Positions 25,601 through 33,978 of a DNA stretch of 34,836 bases are shown here, piece after piece. This DNA comes from an uncultured SAR86 cluster bacterium (GTDB lineage: Bacteria; Pseudomonadota; Gammaproteobacteria; Magnimaribacterales; D2472), in the NCBI GenBank assembly GCA_902596165.1, contig CACJSU010000014.1, positions 1 through 34,836 on the forward strand. Reading direction: 5' to 3'. Every line of letters begins with the position of its first letter. Positions within the stretch are counted from its first letter, which is position 1. The position numbers were made by a program, and so were the translations under genes. A model generated the notes under the pieces. It was not told the origin of the DNA. It saw nothing but the letters and a program-made list of their open reading frames with translations, and made no database searches.

Positions 25601-26696
25601 ATGGAAACAGGTGAAATTAAATCAATCCTTAATGATCTCCGAGATCGCATGAATGATCTCCGGGGGCATCTTTGACGTTGCTCAAAAACAAAGTTCTTTA
25701 GAAGATATTAATTCAAAACTGTCTGATGAGTTGACTTGGTCTAACTTAGAGCTTTCACAGTCTCTAAATAAGGAAAAAGCAGATCTAGAAAAATTTTTAG
25801 ATCTTTTTTTGTCTGTTGATGAAGCAATCAATGATAATCTCGATTTTCTTGATATTGCAATTGAAGAATCAGATGAAGCATCTATAAATGAAATTAATGA
25901 GGAGTCCCAAGCTCTTATTTCAAGTGTAGAAGATCTAGAATTTAATAGAATGTTTTCTAATAAAATGGATCCTAACTCAGCTTTTATAGACATCCAATCA
26001 GGTTCAGGTGGTACCGAAGCTCAAGATTGGGCTGATATGCTTCTAAGAATGTATACAAGATGGGCTGAAAAGCATGAATTTTCTGTTTCGGTTATTGAAC
26101 ACTCGCCTGGAGAGGTTGCTGGAATAAAGTCAGCATCTTTGCTGATAAAAGGAAGTTATGCATACGGATGGCTAAGAACGGAAACAGGCGTTCATAGGTT
26201 GGTTAGAAAATCACCCTTTGATTCGGGAAGTAGAAGGCATACATCCTTTGCATCAGTATTTATTTCACCAGAAATTGATGAGTCAATTGAGGTTGAATTA
26301 AATCCAGCTGATGTGAGAATAGATACCTATAGAGCATCCGGAGCTGGTGGTCAGCACGTTAACAAAACAGATTCAGCTGTGCGCTTAACTCATGTTCCAA
26401 CAGGTACGGTTGTGCAGTGTCAGAATGATCGTTCGCAACACAAAAATAAAGATAATGCCTTCAAACAACTCAAATCAAAGCTCTATGAGCTTGAATTACA
26501 AAAGCAGAAAGATGAACAGCAGTTATTGGAAGATAGTAAGTCTGATATTGGTTGGGGCAGCCAAATTCGGTCATATGTTTTAGACCAATCTCGCATTAAA
26601 GACTTAAGAACAAACGTTGAAAGTGGTAATATCTCTTCAATCCTAGATGGAGATATAGATATTTTTATTAAAGCTAGTCTAACCCAAGGAGTATAA
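25601..26696 (+). CDS. prfB: peptide chain release factor 2, with programmed +1 frameshift
   Basis: Reads UGA and UAA and releases the peptide. Translation starts at ATG 25601; 24 codons later an in-frame TGA (25673-25675) is passed by a +1 shift at CTT-TGA-C, after which the GAC frame continues for 340 codons, giving 364 residues (E. coli 365). The frame after the shift holds the SPF stop-recognition tripeptide in VRKSPFDSGS, the catalytic GGQ at residues 249-251 (26346-26354) and SQHKNKD. The residue before SGAGGQ is Ala, not the Thr of E. coli K-12. Starting at the internal ATG 25653 would drop the conserved N-terminal helix and is rejected. The stop directly abuts the lysS ATG. Confidence 0.97.
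25631..25662 (+). repeat. in-frame 11-bp direct repeat before the frameshift site
   Basis: AATGATCTCCG occurs at 25631-25641 and 25652-25662, exactly 21 bases (7 codons) apart, encoding NDLR twice. The second copy supplies the beginning of the SD-like stimulator. A 7-codon step equals one coiled-coil heptad in the N-terminal helix of RF2. Confidence 0.85.
25660..25676 (+). promoter_or_regulatory. prfB autoregulatory frameshift site
   Basis: CCGGGGGCATCTTTGAC holds all elements of the known RF2 switch: an SD-like GGGGG three bases before CTT, slippery CTT-T, and a TGA followed by C, a weak stop context. When RF2 is scarce, ribosomes slip +1 and make the full protein. E. coli has AGGGGGTATCTTTGAC, so spacing is identical and only two bases differ. 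Confidence 0.97.
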
Positions 26697-28187
26697 ATGA
26701 GTGATTCAAATATTGGTGGTGAGGCCTCTATATTAGAAGAGAGACGAAGGAAGCTTGAGGAGCTTAGAGAGCAGAATATAGCTTATATAAACAATTTCAC
26801 GCCCGCTGATCAAGCTCAAGAATTACATGGCTTATACGGCCATATAAACAAAGAAGAGCTTGAAGAAAAAAAAATTAGTGATTTATCTATTGCCGGCAGA
26901 ATAGTTCTTAAGAGGGTAATGGGCAATGCAAGCTTTGTGACTATCAGAGATAGTTCTGGCGATATTCAAGCTTACATTAGCAAGAATAATATAGATCCAG
27001 ATTTATATAAAAACTTTAAATCTTGGGATCTTGGGGACATTATTGGCATCAGCGGTAATTTATTTAAAACCAAAACAGAAGAACTTACAGTTGAAGCTCA
27101 TTCAATTACTCTAATTACAAAATCACTTAGACCTATGCCAGAAAAACATAAGGGCTTGGCTGATATTGAAATTAAATATCGTCAAAGGTACTTAGATTTA
27201 ATGAGCAGTCCAGAATCAAAAGAAGTGTTTGTTAAACGCTCTCAAATTGTTTCATCTGTTAGATCTTCAATGCTTGAGGATGGTTTTCTTGAAGTGGAGA
27301 CCCCTATGATGCACTCAATCCCTGGTGGAGCTGTTGCAAAACCTTTCATCACACAACATAACGCGCTCGATAGAGAGCTTTTCCTGAGAATTGCACCTGA
27401 GCTACATTTAAAAAGGCTCTTAGTTGGAGGTTTTGAAAAGGTTTTTGAGATCAATAGAAGTTTTCGAAATGAAGGCTTGTCAACTAGACATAACCCAGAG
27501 TTCACAATGCTCGAGTTTTATGCAGCTTTTGCAACATTTTCTAGCACCATGGAATTTACGAAAACTATTATTCAGTCAGCATCTAAGGCTGTTGGAAATG
27601 ACAATCAAATCGAGTGGGATGGCGAAAAAATTAATTTATCTAATTTTTCTATAAAAACTATTAATGATTTAGTTCTTGAGCATAACTCAGAATTAAAGTC
27701 TGCTGATTTGGATAATTTAGACATGCTTATAAGTTATGCAGAATCAATCAAAGTACCATTTAAGGATTCTTGGGGGCCAGGAAAAATTTTATTAGAGATT
27801 TTTGAAAAAACTGTAGAAAATAAGCTTATTCAGCCAACTTTTGTAACTGAATATCCTGTAGAAGTGTCACCGCTATCGCGAAGAAATAATGATAACCCAT
27901 CCATAGCTGATAGGTTTGAACTTTTTATAGGCGGAAAAGAGATCGCCAATGGATTCTGTGAGCTGAATGATCCTGATGATCAAGCGGAAAGATTTAAGGA
28001 GCAGGTTAAGGCTAAAGCAGATGGCGATGATGAAGCCATGGGGTATGATGAAGATTATATAATCGCCTTAGAGCATGGTATGCCCCCTGCAGTAGGCGTT
28101 GGTGTTGGAATAGATAGATTGGTAATGATGTTAACTAATCAAAGTTCAATTCGGGATGTCATTTTGTTTCCTCAATTAAAGTCATAA
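26697..28187 (+). CDS. lysS: lysyl-tRNA synthetase, class II
   Basis: Charges tRNA-Lys. The 496-residue protein has an N-terminal OB-fold anticodon-binding domain (IAGRIVLKRVMGNASFVTIR, about 63-82) and the class II core: motif 1 around IVSSVRSSMLEDGFLEVETP, motif 2 FEINRSFRNEGLSTRHNPEF (about 250-269) and motif 3 GVGVGIDRLVMML near the C terminus. Its ATG follows the prfB stop with no gap, the same prfB-lysS pairing as E. coli. No ribosome binding site separate from the prfB end is needed, so the two are probably translationally linked. Confidence 0.98.
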   Translation: MSDSNIGGEASILEERRRKLEELREQNIAYINNFTPADQAQELHGLYGHINKEELEEKKISDLSIAGRIVLKRVMGNASFVTIRDSSGDIQAYISKNNIDPDLYKNFKSWDLGDIIGISGNLFKTKTEELTVEAHSITLITKSLRPMPEKHKGLADIEIKYRQRYLDLMSSPESKEVFVKRSQIVSSVRSSMLEDGFLEVETPMMHSIPGGAVAKPFITQHNALDRELFLRIAPELHLKRLLVGGFEKVFEINRSFRNEGLSTRHNPEFTMLEFYAAFATFSSTMEFTKTIIQSASKAVGNDNQIEWDGEKINLSNFSIKTINDLVLEHNSELKSADLDNLDMLISYAESIKVPFKDSWGPGKILLEIFEKTVENKLIQPTFVTEYPVEVSPLSRRNNDNPSIADRFELFIGGKEIANGFCELNDPDDQAERFKEQVKAKADGDDEAMGYDEDYIIALEHGMPPAVGVGVGIDRLVMMLTNQSSIRDVILFPQLKS

Positions 28188-28197
28188 GATTTAAATT

Positions 28198-28848
28198 ATG
28201 AATCTTACTTTGCTCATTACAATTGGGGTGCCATTATTTTTTGTTTTTGCAGTAATTTATTCTGATAGATTTAGAGAGCCTACTGATTTAGTAATCAAGA
28301 CTTTTATTGCTGGAATTGTCATATGTTTTCCTGCAGCAGAGCTTAACAATTTAATAATCCCCTCATATGAATATGCCTATCGAGCTGGACTGACAGAGGA
28401 AATATTAAAGTTTTTAGTGCTGTATTTCTATATCAGGCCCAAGAGTGCTTTTAATGAGCCCATGGATGCAATTGTCTATGGAGTTACGGTTTCACTTGGT
28501 TTCGCAACATTTGAAAATATTTCATATGTTTATATGGGAAGTTTTGAAGCTGATTCATTTTCTTTGGCAATTATGAGAGCAGTCAGCGCAATCCCATTGC
28601 ATGCAACATGTGGAATTATTATGGGTTATTTTTTTGGCTTGTATGCTTTTACAAATTCTAAAAACTATTTGATTAAAAGTTTAGTCTTCCCAGTTGCAAT
28701 TCATGCCATATATAATTTTTTAACTCTCTACGATTTTTTCTTTCTATATTTCTTGGTTGCTGTAATGGTTTATGCAAGAGGACTGCATACAGAGTTTAGC
28801 GAGCTTCAACTAAAGAAATCTAGAGAGGATCAAGTCAAAGCAATTTAA
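28198..28848 (+). CDS. PrsW-family intramembrane metalloprotease
   Basis: A 216-residue membrane protein with about seven hydrophobic segments and the PrsW/CPBP-like active-site pattern: EExxK (E67, E68, K71), FENISY (105-110), H135 in IPLHATCG and H169 in AIHAIYNF. These Glu and His residues would bind the catalytic metal within the membrane. Bacillus PrsW performs site-1 cleavage of the anti-sigma factor RsiW; no anti-sigma factor is visible here, so the substrate is unknown. It follows lysS by 10 bp and converges with the small minus-strand gene after a 5-bp gap, with no terminator hairpin between. Confidence 0.88.
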   Translation: MNLTLLITIGVPLFFVFAVIYSDRFREPTDLVIKTFIAGIVICFPAAELNNLIIPSYEYAYRAGLTEEILKFLVLYFYIRPKSAFNEPMDAIVYGVTVSLGFATFENISYVYMGSFEADSFSLAIMRAVSAIPLHATCGIIMGYFFGLYAFTNSKNYLIKSLVFPVAIHAIYNFLTLYDFFFLYFLVAVMVYARGLHTEFSELQLKKSREDQVKAI

Positions 28849-28853
28849 AGAAA

Positions 28854-29303
28854 TTACCATCTAAATTTTTCAAAATTCTCAGGATTGGCCCAGCCCTCAG
28901 GATTATTCCAGCCTCGTTTGTTATTATAAGTTTTTAGATTGTATGAATAGACTCTTGTGTGAGTTATATCAACATCATGTGTGAAGCCTAGTTCCAAAAA
29001 ATTTTGATGATCACTATCGTCTTTTTTTGCTTTAAAAATTATTATTTTTTGAGATAAAACATTTTTAATTATGCCGATTTGAGTTTTAGATATCGCCATG
29101 TCATCAAAAATTATGCACAAGTCGCTGGACTCAGCACTATTAGAGTCTAGATGAGCAAGATTCATGATAGAAAGACTTTTTAGAGACTCTTCACAGAGCT
29201 TTGAAAGGGAGCTTAGATCTTTTTTTGTAATAGCTAAAACTGATGAGACCTCTTCATTCTGGATGACTTCAAGAAGAAAATCATTGAATCCATCTCTGCC
29301 CAT
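28854..29303 (-). CDS. small uncharacterised protein downstream of mdh
   Basis: A 149-residue soluble protein with no signal peptide or membrane helix. The body alternates short hydrophobic strands and helices (VSSVLAIT, SSDLCIIFDDM, KIIIFKA), suggesting a small alpha/beta fold. The C terminus is distinctive: YSYNLKTYNNKRGWNNPEGWANPENFEKFRW, cut here at natural points (TYNNKRGWNNP; GWANPENFEKFRW), rich in Trp and Asn-Pro. This tail is reminiscent of a gammaproteobacterial family of unknown function (possibly DUF6231), but I cannot confirm that. Its ATG directly abuts the mdh stop codon with no gap, so it is co-transcribed with malate dehydrogenase. Function unknown. Confidence 0.75.
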   Translation of the reverse strand: MGRDGFNDFLLEVIQNEEVSSVLAITKKDLSSLSKLCEESLKSLSIMNLAHLDSNSAESSDLCIIFDDMAISKTQIGIIKNVLSQKIIIFKAKKDDSDHQNFLELGFTHDVDITHTRVYSYNLKTYNNKRGWNNPEGWANPENFEKFRW

Positions 29304-30302
29304 CTATTTTAACAGGCCCTCAACAGCAGCTCTCTCATCCATGAGTTCATTGGTTGAAATTTTTATCTTTTCTTTTGCAAAGTTAGACAATGTTATATCT
29401 CTTACAATCTCAACTTTTCCATCTGGGGTAGTCATTAAAGGCATGCCACAAATAATCCCCTCAGGTAGATCATAACTTCCATCTGAAATTATAGCTGCAC
29501 TAAAACAGTCTCCGGACTGAGTAGGCGTCTCACATGCCATGACAGTGTCTAAAGCAGCCTTTGCAGCTGAAGTCGCTGATGAGGCGCCTCGAGAATCAAT
29601 CACAGCTTTACCTCGCTGTTGCACAACCGGTAAAAACTCCCCTTCAACCCAACTTATGTCATCGATGAGATCTTTTCCTGATGATCCATTAACCATAATA
29701 TTTTCAAAATCAGGATACATGGTTGGACTATGATTGCCCCATATGATCATCTTGCTAATTTCTCCTATTTCAGTATCAAGTTTTTTAGATAAAACTGATC
29801 GAGCTCTGCTTGAATCTAGCATTGTCATTGCCATCCATAATTGAGATTGATTATTAGCTGCATGCCTTCCAATCAAAGCATTGGTATTAGCAGGATTTCC
29901 CACGACTAAAATTTTTGCATCTGATTTGCCGAATCTGCCAATTGCTTGGCCTTGGTCTACAAAAATACCACCATTGATTTGCAGTAAGTCTGCACGCTCT
30001 TCAATTTTCTTGCCATTAAACACAATTCCTCTAGGAATACTTCCTACCAAGAGAAACCAGTCTGCATCCTTTGAAGCCTCTTCGAAGTTTGATGTGTAAT
30101 TTACATTACCCATATTAGGAAAATTAGAATCTTCTAGTTCCATAACTAGACCCTCTAATTTATCCACCACTTGAGGGATTTCTACTAATTCAAGATCGAC
30201 GATCTTATCTCTAAAGGTATGTCCATCTACTAATCTAGGTATTAATGAATAACCGATCTGGCCCGCAGCACCAGTTACAACAACTTTAACTCTATCTTTC
30301 AT
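29304..30302 (-). CDS. mdh: malate dehydrogenase
   Basis: Interconverts malate and oxaloacetate with NAD in the TCA cycle. The 332 residues show the Rossmann start VVVTGAAGQIGYSLIPRL (about 7-24), GSIPRG with a substrate-site Arg, VVGNPANTNALIGRHA, and the catalytic His in IWGNHSPTMYPDF (about residue 190). The pattern fits the type 2 (Thermus/cytosolic-like) MDH group rather than the shorter E. coli enzyme. It lies 8 bp after the AlkB-type gene and its stop touches the next ATG, so the three form one minus-strand operon. Confidence 0.97.
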   Translation of the reverse strand: MKDRVKVVVTGAAGQIGYSLIPRLVDGHTFRDKIVDLELVEIPQVVDKLEGLVMELEDSNFPNMGNVNYTSNFEEASKDADWFLLVGSIPRGIVFNGKKIEERADLLQINGGIFVDQGQAIGRFGKSDAKILVVGNPANTNALIGRHAANNQSQLWMAMTMLDSSRARSVLSKKLDTEIGEISKMIIWGNHSPTMYPDFENIMVNGSSGKDLIDDISWVEGEFLPVVQQRGKAVIDSRGASSATSAAKAALDTVMACETPTQSGDCFSAAIISDGSYDLPEGIICGMPLMTTPDGKVEIVRDITLSNFAKEKIKISTNELMDERAAVEGLLK

Positions 30303-30310
30303 AAAAATCC

Positions 30311-30907
30311 TTAAAAATAATTTTTGTCTATTATATTCCTAAACGTCAAATTAATTCGTGGACCAATAACTTTTCGAGTCTTTTTTATTGCATGTTGCCA
30401 ATTTTTTTGAGTTTTACCATCAATCAATATTAAACAGCCATGAGTCTGAGGAATTGGTAGTGCCTCTTTGTTAATCTTATTCCTAAATACTAGGTCTCTC
30501 TCACTGCCGAGGGAAATTGAGGCTATGGTTGGATTAGGGCCTAGCTCCTTCTCATCATCTGAATGCCATCCCATTGAATCCATGCCATCTCTATAATAAT
30601 TAACAAGAACAGAGTTAAAATCAATATTCAGTTCTTTGTATATTTTTTCTCGAATCATTATCAAATCTGCGGTCCAATCTTGTCGATTTAATTTTTTGCC
30701 TGAATATTTATAGTCACAGCCTTTATCACCTACCCAACACTGCAATCTAGGGATCGTTATGTCTTTCCCAAACATTTTGATTGCCATTGATTCCCATGGA
30801 AGATCGGATATGAGTTTTTTGAGTAATTCATTTGAATCAACCTGATTAAAAAAATTCTTTTCGATTCGAACTTTTAGATCGTTGTGAGCTACAATTTCAT
30901 TCTTCAT
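30311..30907 (-). CDS. AlkB-family 2-oxoglutarate/Fe(II) dioxygenase
   Basis: Probably repairs alkylated bases in DNA or RNA by oxidative demethylation. The 198-residue sequence resembles the ALKBH2/3-type AlkB group: PRLQCWVGDKGCDYKYSG, then VNYYRDGMDSMGWHSDDE, with HxD iron ligands in HSDDE, the distal His in NWQHAI, and the 2-oxoglutarate-binding Arg in PRINLTFR. ATG at 30907 is preferred over the TTG one codon upstream. It leads the mdh operon and is divergent from the ferredoxin reductase gene across 49 bp. The exact lesion handled is not predictable; the fold and cofactors are clear. Confidence 0.92.
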   Translation of the reverse strand: MKNEIVAHNDLKVRIEKNFFNQVDSNELLKKLISDLPWESMAIKMFGKDITIPRLQCWVGDKGCDYKYSGKKLNRQDWTADLIMIREKIYKELNIDFNSVLVNYYRDGMDSMGWHSDDEKELGPNPTIASISLGSERDLVFRNKINKEALPIPQTHGCLILIDGKTQKNWQHAIKKTRKVIGPRINLTFRNIIDKNYF

Positions 30908-30956
30908 CAAAGAGTTAGTATAGACATGTTTTTATTAAATCCAATCAGTCAATTCA

Positions 30957-32180
30957 ATGAGTAAAGTATTAATTATTGGAGCAGGGCATGCCGGTGCTAA
31001 TACAGCCTATGCATTGAGAAAAGACGGTTTTGATGGAGAGATAACCATTATAAGTGATGAGGGCTACCTTCCTTATCACAGACCCCCACTTTCTAAAGAT
31101 TTTTTGAAACAGAACGTGGCAACTGAAAAACTCAGCTTTAAACCCTCCAATTTCTATCAGGAGCAAAATATTTCTATCAATCTTAATACTCGAATCAATG
31201 CCATTGATCTAGAATTAAGCCATGCTAAAGCAAAAGATAACTTATTTGATTTTGATTATTTAGTCTTTGCAACTGGAGCATCTCCAAGATTGCTGCCTAT
31301 GGAAAATGCTGATGCGAAAAATTTATTTTACTTAAGGAAGATAACAGATGTTTTATCCATACATGAATCAATTGGATCAGCTAAAAATATAGTGTTGATT
31401 GGTGGAGGTTACATAGGGCTCGAGGTAGCTTCAGCAATGATTGAACTAGGCCTTAATGTAACTATTTTGGAGGCAGAAGAACGTATTCTTCAAAGAGTCA
31501 CCAGCCCAGAAGTATCAAAGTTTTATAATGATTTTCATAGCAAAAAAGGTGTTGAAATCATATGCAATGCCAAGATTACTAGCTTGAATGCTGAAAATAA
31601 AATGATCAATGCAGTCTTATTAGAGTCTGGAGAGAGCATTCCAGCGGATATAGTGCTAGCTGGCATTGGGGCAATACCTAATACGCAACTTGCAGATTCA
31701 ATTGGATTAGACTGCGGTAATGGGATCAAAACGGATCAGTATTGCAGAACTTCTATTCCTAATATCCTTGCAGTGGGTGACTGCACCTCTTCATTTAATG
31801 CTCTTTTTAATCAGGAATTAAGGCTTGAAAGTGTACCAAATGCCTTAGCACAATCAAAAGTTGCTTCTTCCTCGATTGTGGGCAATGAGCTCTTTAATAA
31901 TGAAATGCCGTGGTTCTGGTCTGATCAATATGATTTAAAATTACAAATGGCCGGTTTATCAAGTGGCTATGATGAATGTCATATTATCGGTGATATCGAT
32001 TCAGCAGAGTTTATAGCTTGCTATGGCAAAAATGGCTATTTAATTGCGGTTGATAGCGTTAATCAGTCTAAGCAATTTATGCTATTTAAAAAAGCTCTTG
32101 GTAATGGCTTTCAGTTAGAAATGAGCCTTATAAAAGATAAAAATTTTCAACCTGAGTCCATTTTTTCAGGCTCAAATTAG
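30957..32180 (+). CDS. FAD-dependent ferredoxin/rubredoxin reductase
   Basis: Passes electrons from NAD(P)H through FAD to a small iron-sulfur protein. The 407 residues follow the CamA/ThcD/BphA4 layout: FAD motif GAGHAG (8-13), YHRPPLSKDFL (40-50), ATGASPR (105-111), NAD motif GGGYIGLE (149-156), LAVGDC, and the C-terminal reductase domain opening PWFWSDQYDLKLQMAGL. Such enzymes serve cytochrome P450s, Rieske dioxygenases or alkane hydroxylases. None of these, and no ferredoxin, is within the window, so the partner must be elsewhere. The SDR gene follows after 31 bp. No strong ribosome binding site is visible. Confidence 0.9.
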   Translation: MSKVLIIGAGHAGANTAYALRKDGFDGEITIISDEGYLPYHRPPLSKDFLKQNVATEKLSFKPSNFYQEQNISINLNTRINAIDLELSHAKAKDNLFDFDYLVFATGASPRLLPMENADAKNLFYLRKITDVLSIHESIGSAKNIVLIGGGYIGLEVASAMIELGLNVTILEAEERILQRVTSPEVSKFYNDFHSKKGVEIICNAKITSLNAENKMINAVLLESGESIPADIVLAGIGAIPNTQLADSIGLDCGNGIKTDQYCRTSIPNILAVGDCTSSFNALFNQELRLESVPNALAQSKVASSSIVGNELFNNEMPWFWSDQYDLKLQMAGLSSGYDECHIIGDIDSAEFIACYGKNGYLIAVDSVNQSKQFMLFKKALGNGFQLEMSLIKDKNFQPESIFSGSN

Positions 32181-32211
32181 TTAAAATAAATACATCAATA
32201 CGGAGATAACC

Positions 32212-33117
32212 ATGACTATAAGATTTGATGACAAGGTAGTAATAGTAACAGGTGCTGGTGGAGGTTTAGGGAAACAACATGCTCTTGAATTTGCAAGAAG
32301 AGGAGCAAAAGTGGTTGTCAATGACCTTGGTGGAGCTGTCGATGGTTCCGGTGGTGCTAGCGATGCAGCCAATGCTGTTGTTGAGGAGATAAAAGCTGAG
32401 GGCGGCGAGGCAATTGCAAATGGTTCTAGTGTTGCAGATAAAGAGGGCGTGTCTAAGATGGTTGCAGAAACCATGGACACATGGGGGCGCATAGATGTGC
32501 TGGTTAATAATGCTGGTATTTTAAGAGATAAAAGCTTTCATAAGATTACAGCTGAGGAGTTTGACCAAGTGATGGATGTTCACTTTCAAGGAAGCTTCTA
32601 TGCTTCTCATGCAGTCTATCCAATTATGAGAGAGCAAAACTTTGGCAGAATAATTTTTACAACTTCCTCGGGAGGCTTATGTGGAAATTTTGGTCAAGCA
32701 AACTATGGTGCAGCAAAAATGGGCATGATCGGCTTGATGAACTGCTTAAAGATTGAGGGGCAAAAATACAATGTATTCTCTAGCGCTGTTGCACCCGTAG
32801 CTTTGTCACGGATGACTGATTCATTGTTTCCAGAGGGTATCGGAGAGAGATTTATGCCTGAATATGTGACCCCAGCAGTTATATATTTAGCTAGTGAAGA
32901 AAGTCAAAATGGTGCGATTATTGGCGCTGGAGCGGGCGTATTTACCAGATTTAGGATTTTAGAAACAATGGGACTAGCGCTTGGAACAGGAGATGAAATG
33001 ACTCCTGAAAATATAGCTGCCGGGTGGGATTCGGTCTCTGACATGGACGATGCCAGAGAGCTATTCAGTGGACCTGAGCAGACTATTAAAATTCTTGAGC
33101 AAGCTGATAAATCTTAA
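32212..33117 (+). CDS. short-chain dehydrogenase/reductase (HSD17B4-like)
   Basis: A 301-residue NAD(P)-dependent dehydrogenase. It shows TGAGGGLG (13-20), the NDLGG segment typical of the peroxisomal multifunctional enzyme type 2 subgroup (38-41), NNAG (99-102), and the catalytic Ser 152/153, Tyr 165 and Lys 169 in the NYGAAK block. This subgroup often acts as a 3-hydroxyacyl-CoA dehydrogenase in the breakdown of fatty acids or steroid side chains, fitting the acyl-CoA ligases at the other end of the window. GGAG at 32202-32205 gives a good start. Its stop shares the palindrome TTAA with the stop of the convergent GST gene (4-base overlap). Confidence 0.93.
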   Translation: MTIRFDDKVVIVTGAGGGLGKQHALEFARRGAKVVVNDLGGAVDGSGGASDAANAVVEEIKAEGGEAIANGSSVADKEGVSKMVAETMDTWGRIDVLVNNAGILRDKSFHKITAEEFDQVMDVHFQGSFYASHAVYPIMREQNFGRIIFTTSSGGLCGNFGQANYGAAKMGMIGLMNCLKIEGQKYNVFSSAVAPVALSRMTDSLFPEGIGERFMPEYVTPAVIYLASEESQNGAIIGAGAGVFTRFRILETMGLALGTGDEMTPENIAAGWDSVSDMDDARELFSGPEQTIKILEQADKS

Positions 33118-33725
33118 GCAGAAAAGCTCTCTCGTTGAGACATTAGATTAGTATGTCTTTGAATTTCAGGATAATCTTCAAGACTTAATTGGTTTAAACC
33201 AATAAAAAAATCTGTGGTTGTTATCATTTGAATATCTGCAAAGGTATATCTATCTCCAGCAACAAACTCAGACTCTGAAAGAACGCCATTAAAATATTTT
33301 AATGATTTAATGCCTATGTTTTTTTGAGTTTCACCATATTCTTTATTTTGAGCTTCTAAGCCCGACATTGCTGGATGTAAATGACGAAAACCCATTGCTA
33401 AAGGGATCATTAGCTCGCTGTAAATTCTTGCTTGCCACATCTCAATTGAAGCAATTTCTATTGGGCTTTCACCAAATAAGTTTGGCTCTGGATAGAGAGA
33501 TTCTAGATATCTGCATATTGCAGTTGATTCCATGATCACCGTACCATCATCCAACTGCAGGGCAGGAATCCTAGCGTTGGGTGCAATCGCACGATATTCG
33601 GCTGTCTTATGCTCTCCTTTCATAAGGTCAATCTCAACCATCTCAATATCTTTTATATTCTTTTCAGATATAAACATCCTTACCTTTCTTGGGCTATTAG
33701 CCATTTTATTGTCATACAGTTTCAT
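33114..33725 (-). CDS. glutathione S-transferase family protein
   Basis: A 203-residue GST: the N-terminal thioredoxin-like domain reads MKLYDNKMANSPRKVRMFI with the Ser/Pro active-site start, then RIPALQLDDG (cis-Pro) and ESTAICRYLESLYP (glutathione gamma-Glu contact), followed by an all-helical domain with FVAGDRYTFADIQ. The start is ATG 33725, preceded by GGAG (33735-33738) at 9 bases; the longer frame to 33773 adds an unlikely N terminus lying within the neighbouring gene. It overlaps the end of the small membrane protein gene by 14 bp and is the last gene of the MFS operon. Substrate unknown. Confidence 0.92.
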   Translation of the reverse strand: MKLYDNKMANSPRKVRMFISEKNIKDIEMVEIDLMKGEHKTAEYRAIAPNARIPALQLDDGTVIMESTAICRYLESLYPEPNLFGESPIEIASIEMWQARIYSELMIPLAMGFRHLHPAMSGLEAQNKEYGETQKNIGIKSLKYFNGVLSESEFVAGDRYTFADIQMITTTDFFIGLNQLSLEDYPEIQRHTNLMSQRESFSA

Positions 33726-33978
33726 TTTTATTATCTCCAGATTTTTTATTATTGTAATAACCCTTAAAAGCAATGTAAGTTTGAATAAGGTTAGCGATTA
33801 CAAACGCAGGCAGATCAACAAAAATAAATACCAGGGCACCAGCAAATCTACTTATGCCTGTCAATATATAACCATTTAATCTTGTTTCATGTTTTACTGA
33901 ACTCACTAAGGCCAAACTTAGAATGCTTAAGAGCAAAATTACCCATTGGCCATACTGTAAAAATCCTTCAATCATCAT
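33712..33978 (-). CDS. small membrane protein of unknown function
   Basis: An 88-residue protein with two or three hydrophobic segments (about 11-28, 37-55 and 57-71) and a charged Lys/Asn-rich C terminus (YYNNKKSGDNKNE). I do not recognise the family. It has the strongest ribosome binding site in this part of the window (AAGGGAGG, 33989-33982), 3 bases before ATG 33978 and 6 bases before a second ATG at 33975; the second fits spacing better. The first ATG overlaps the MFS stop (TAATG) and the gene's end overlaps the GST start, so it is embedded in one operon and is probably a real, well-expressed gene. Confidence 0.8.
   Translation of the reverse strand: MMIEGFLQYGQWVILLLSILSLALVSSVKHETRLNGYILTGISRFAGALVFIFVDLPAFVIANLIQTYIAFKGYYNNKKSGDNKNETV

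Noticed and set aside
25653-25673. prfB start at the internal ATG 25653
   Set aside because: It would lose the N-terminal helix, and the upstream frame plus CTT-TGA-C signal explain the gene exactly as in known RF2 genes.
33726-33773. Longer GST N terminus starting at 33773
   Set aside because: The added residues do not match GSTs and overlap the neighbouring coding gene; ATG 33725 has a proper ribosome binding site.
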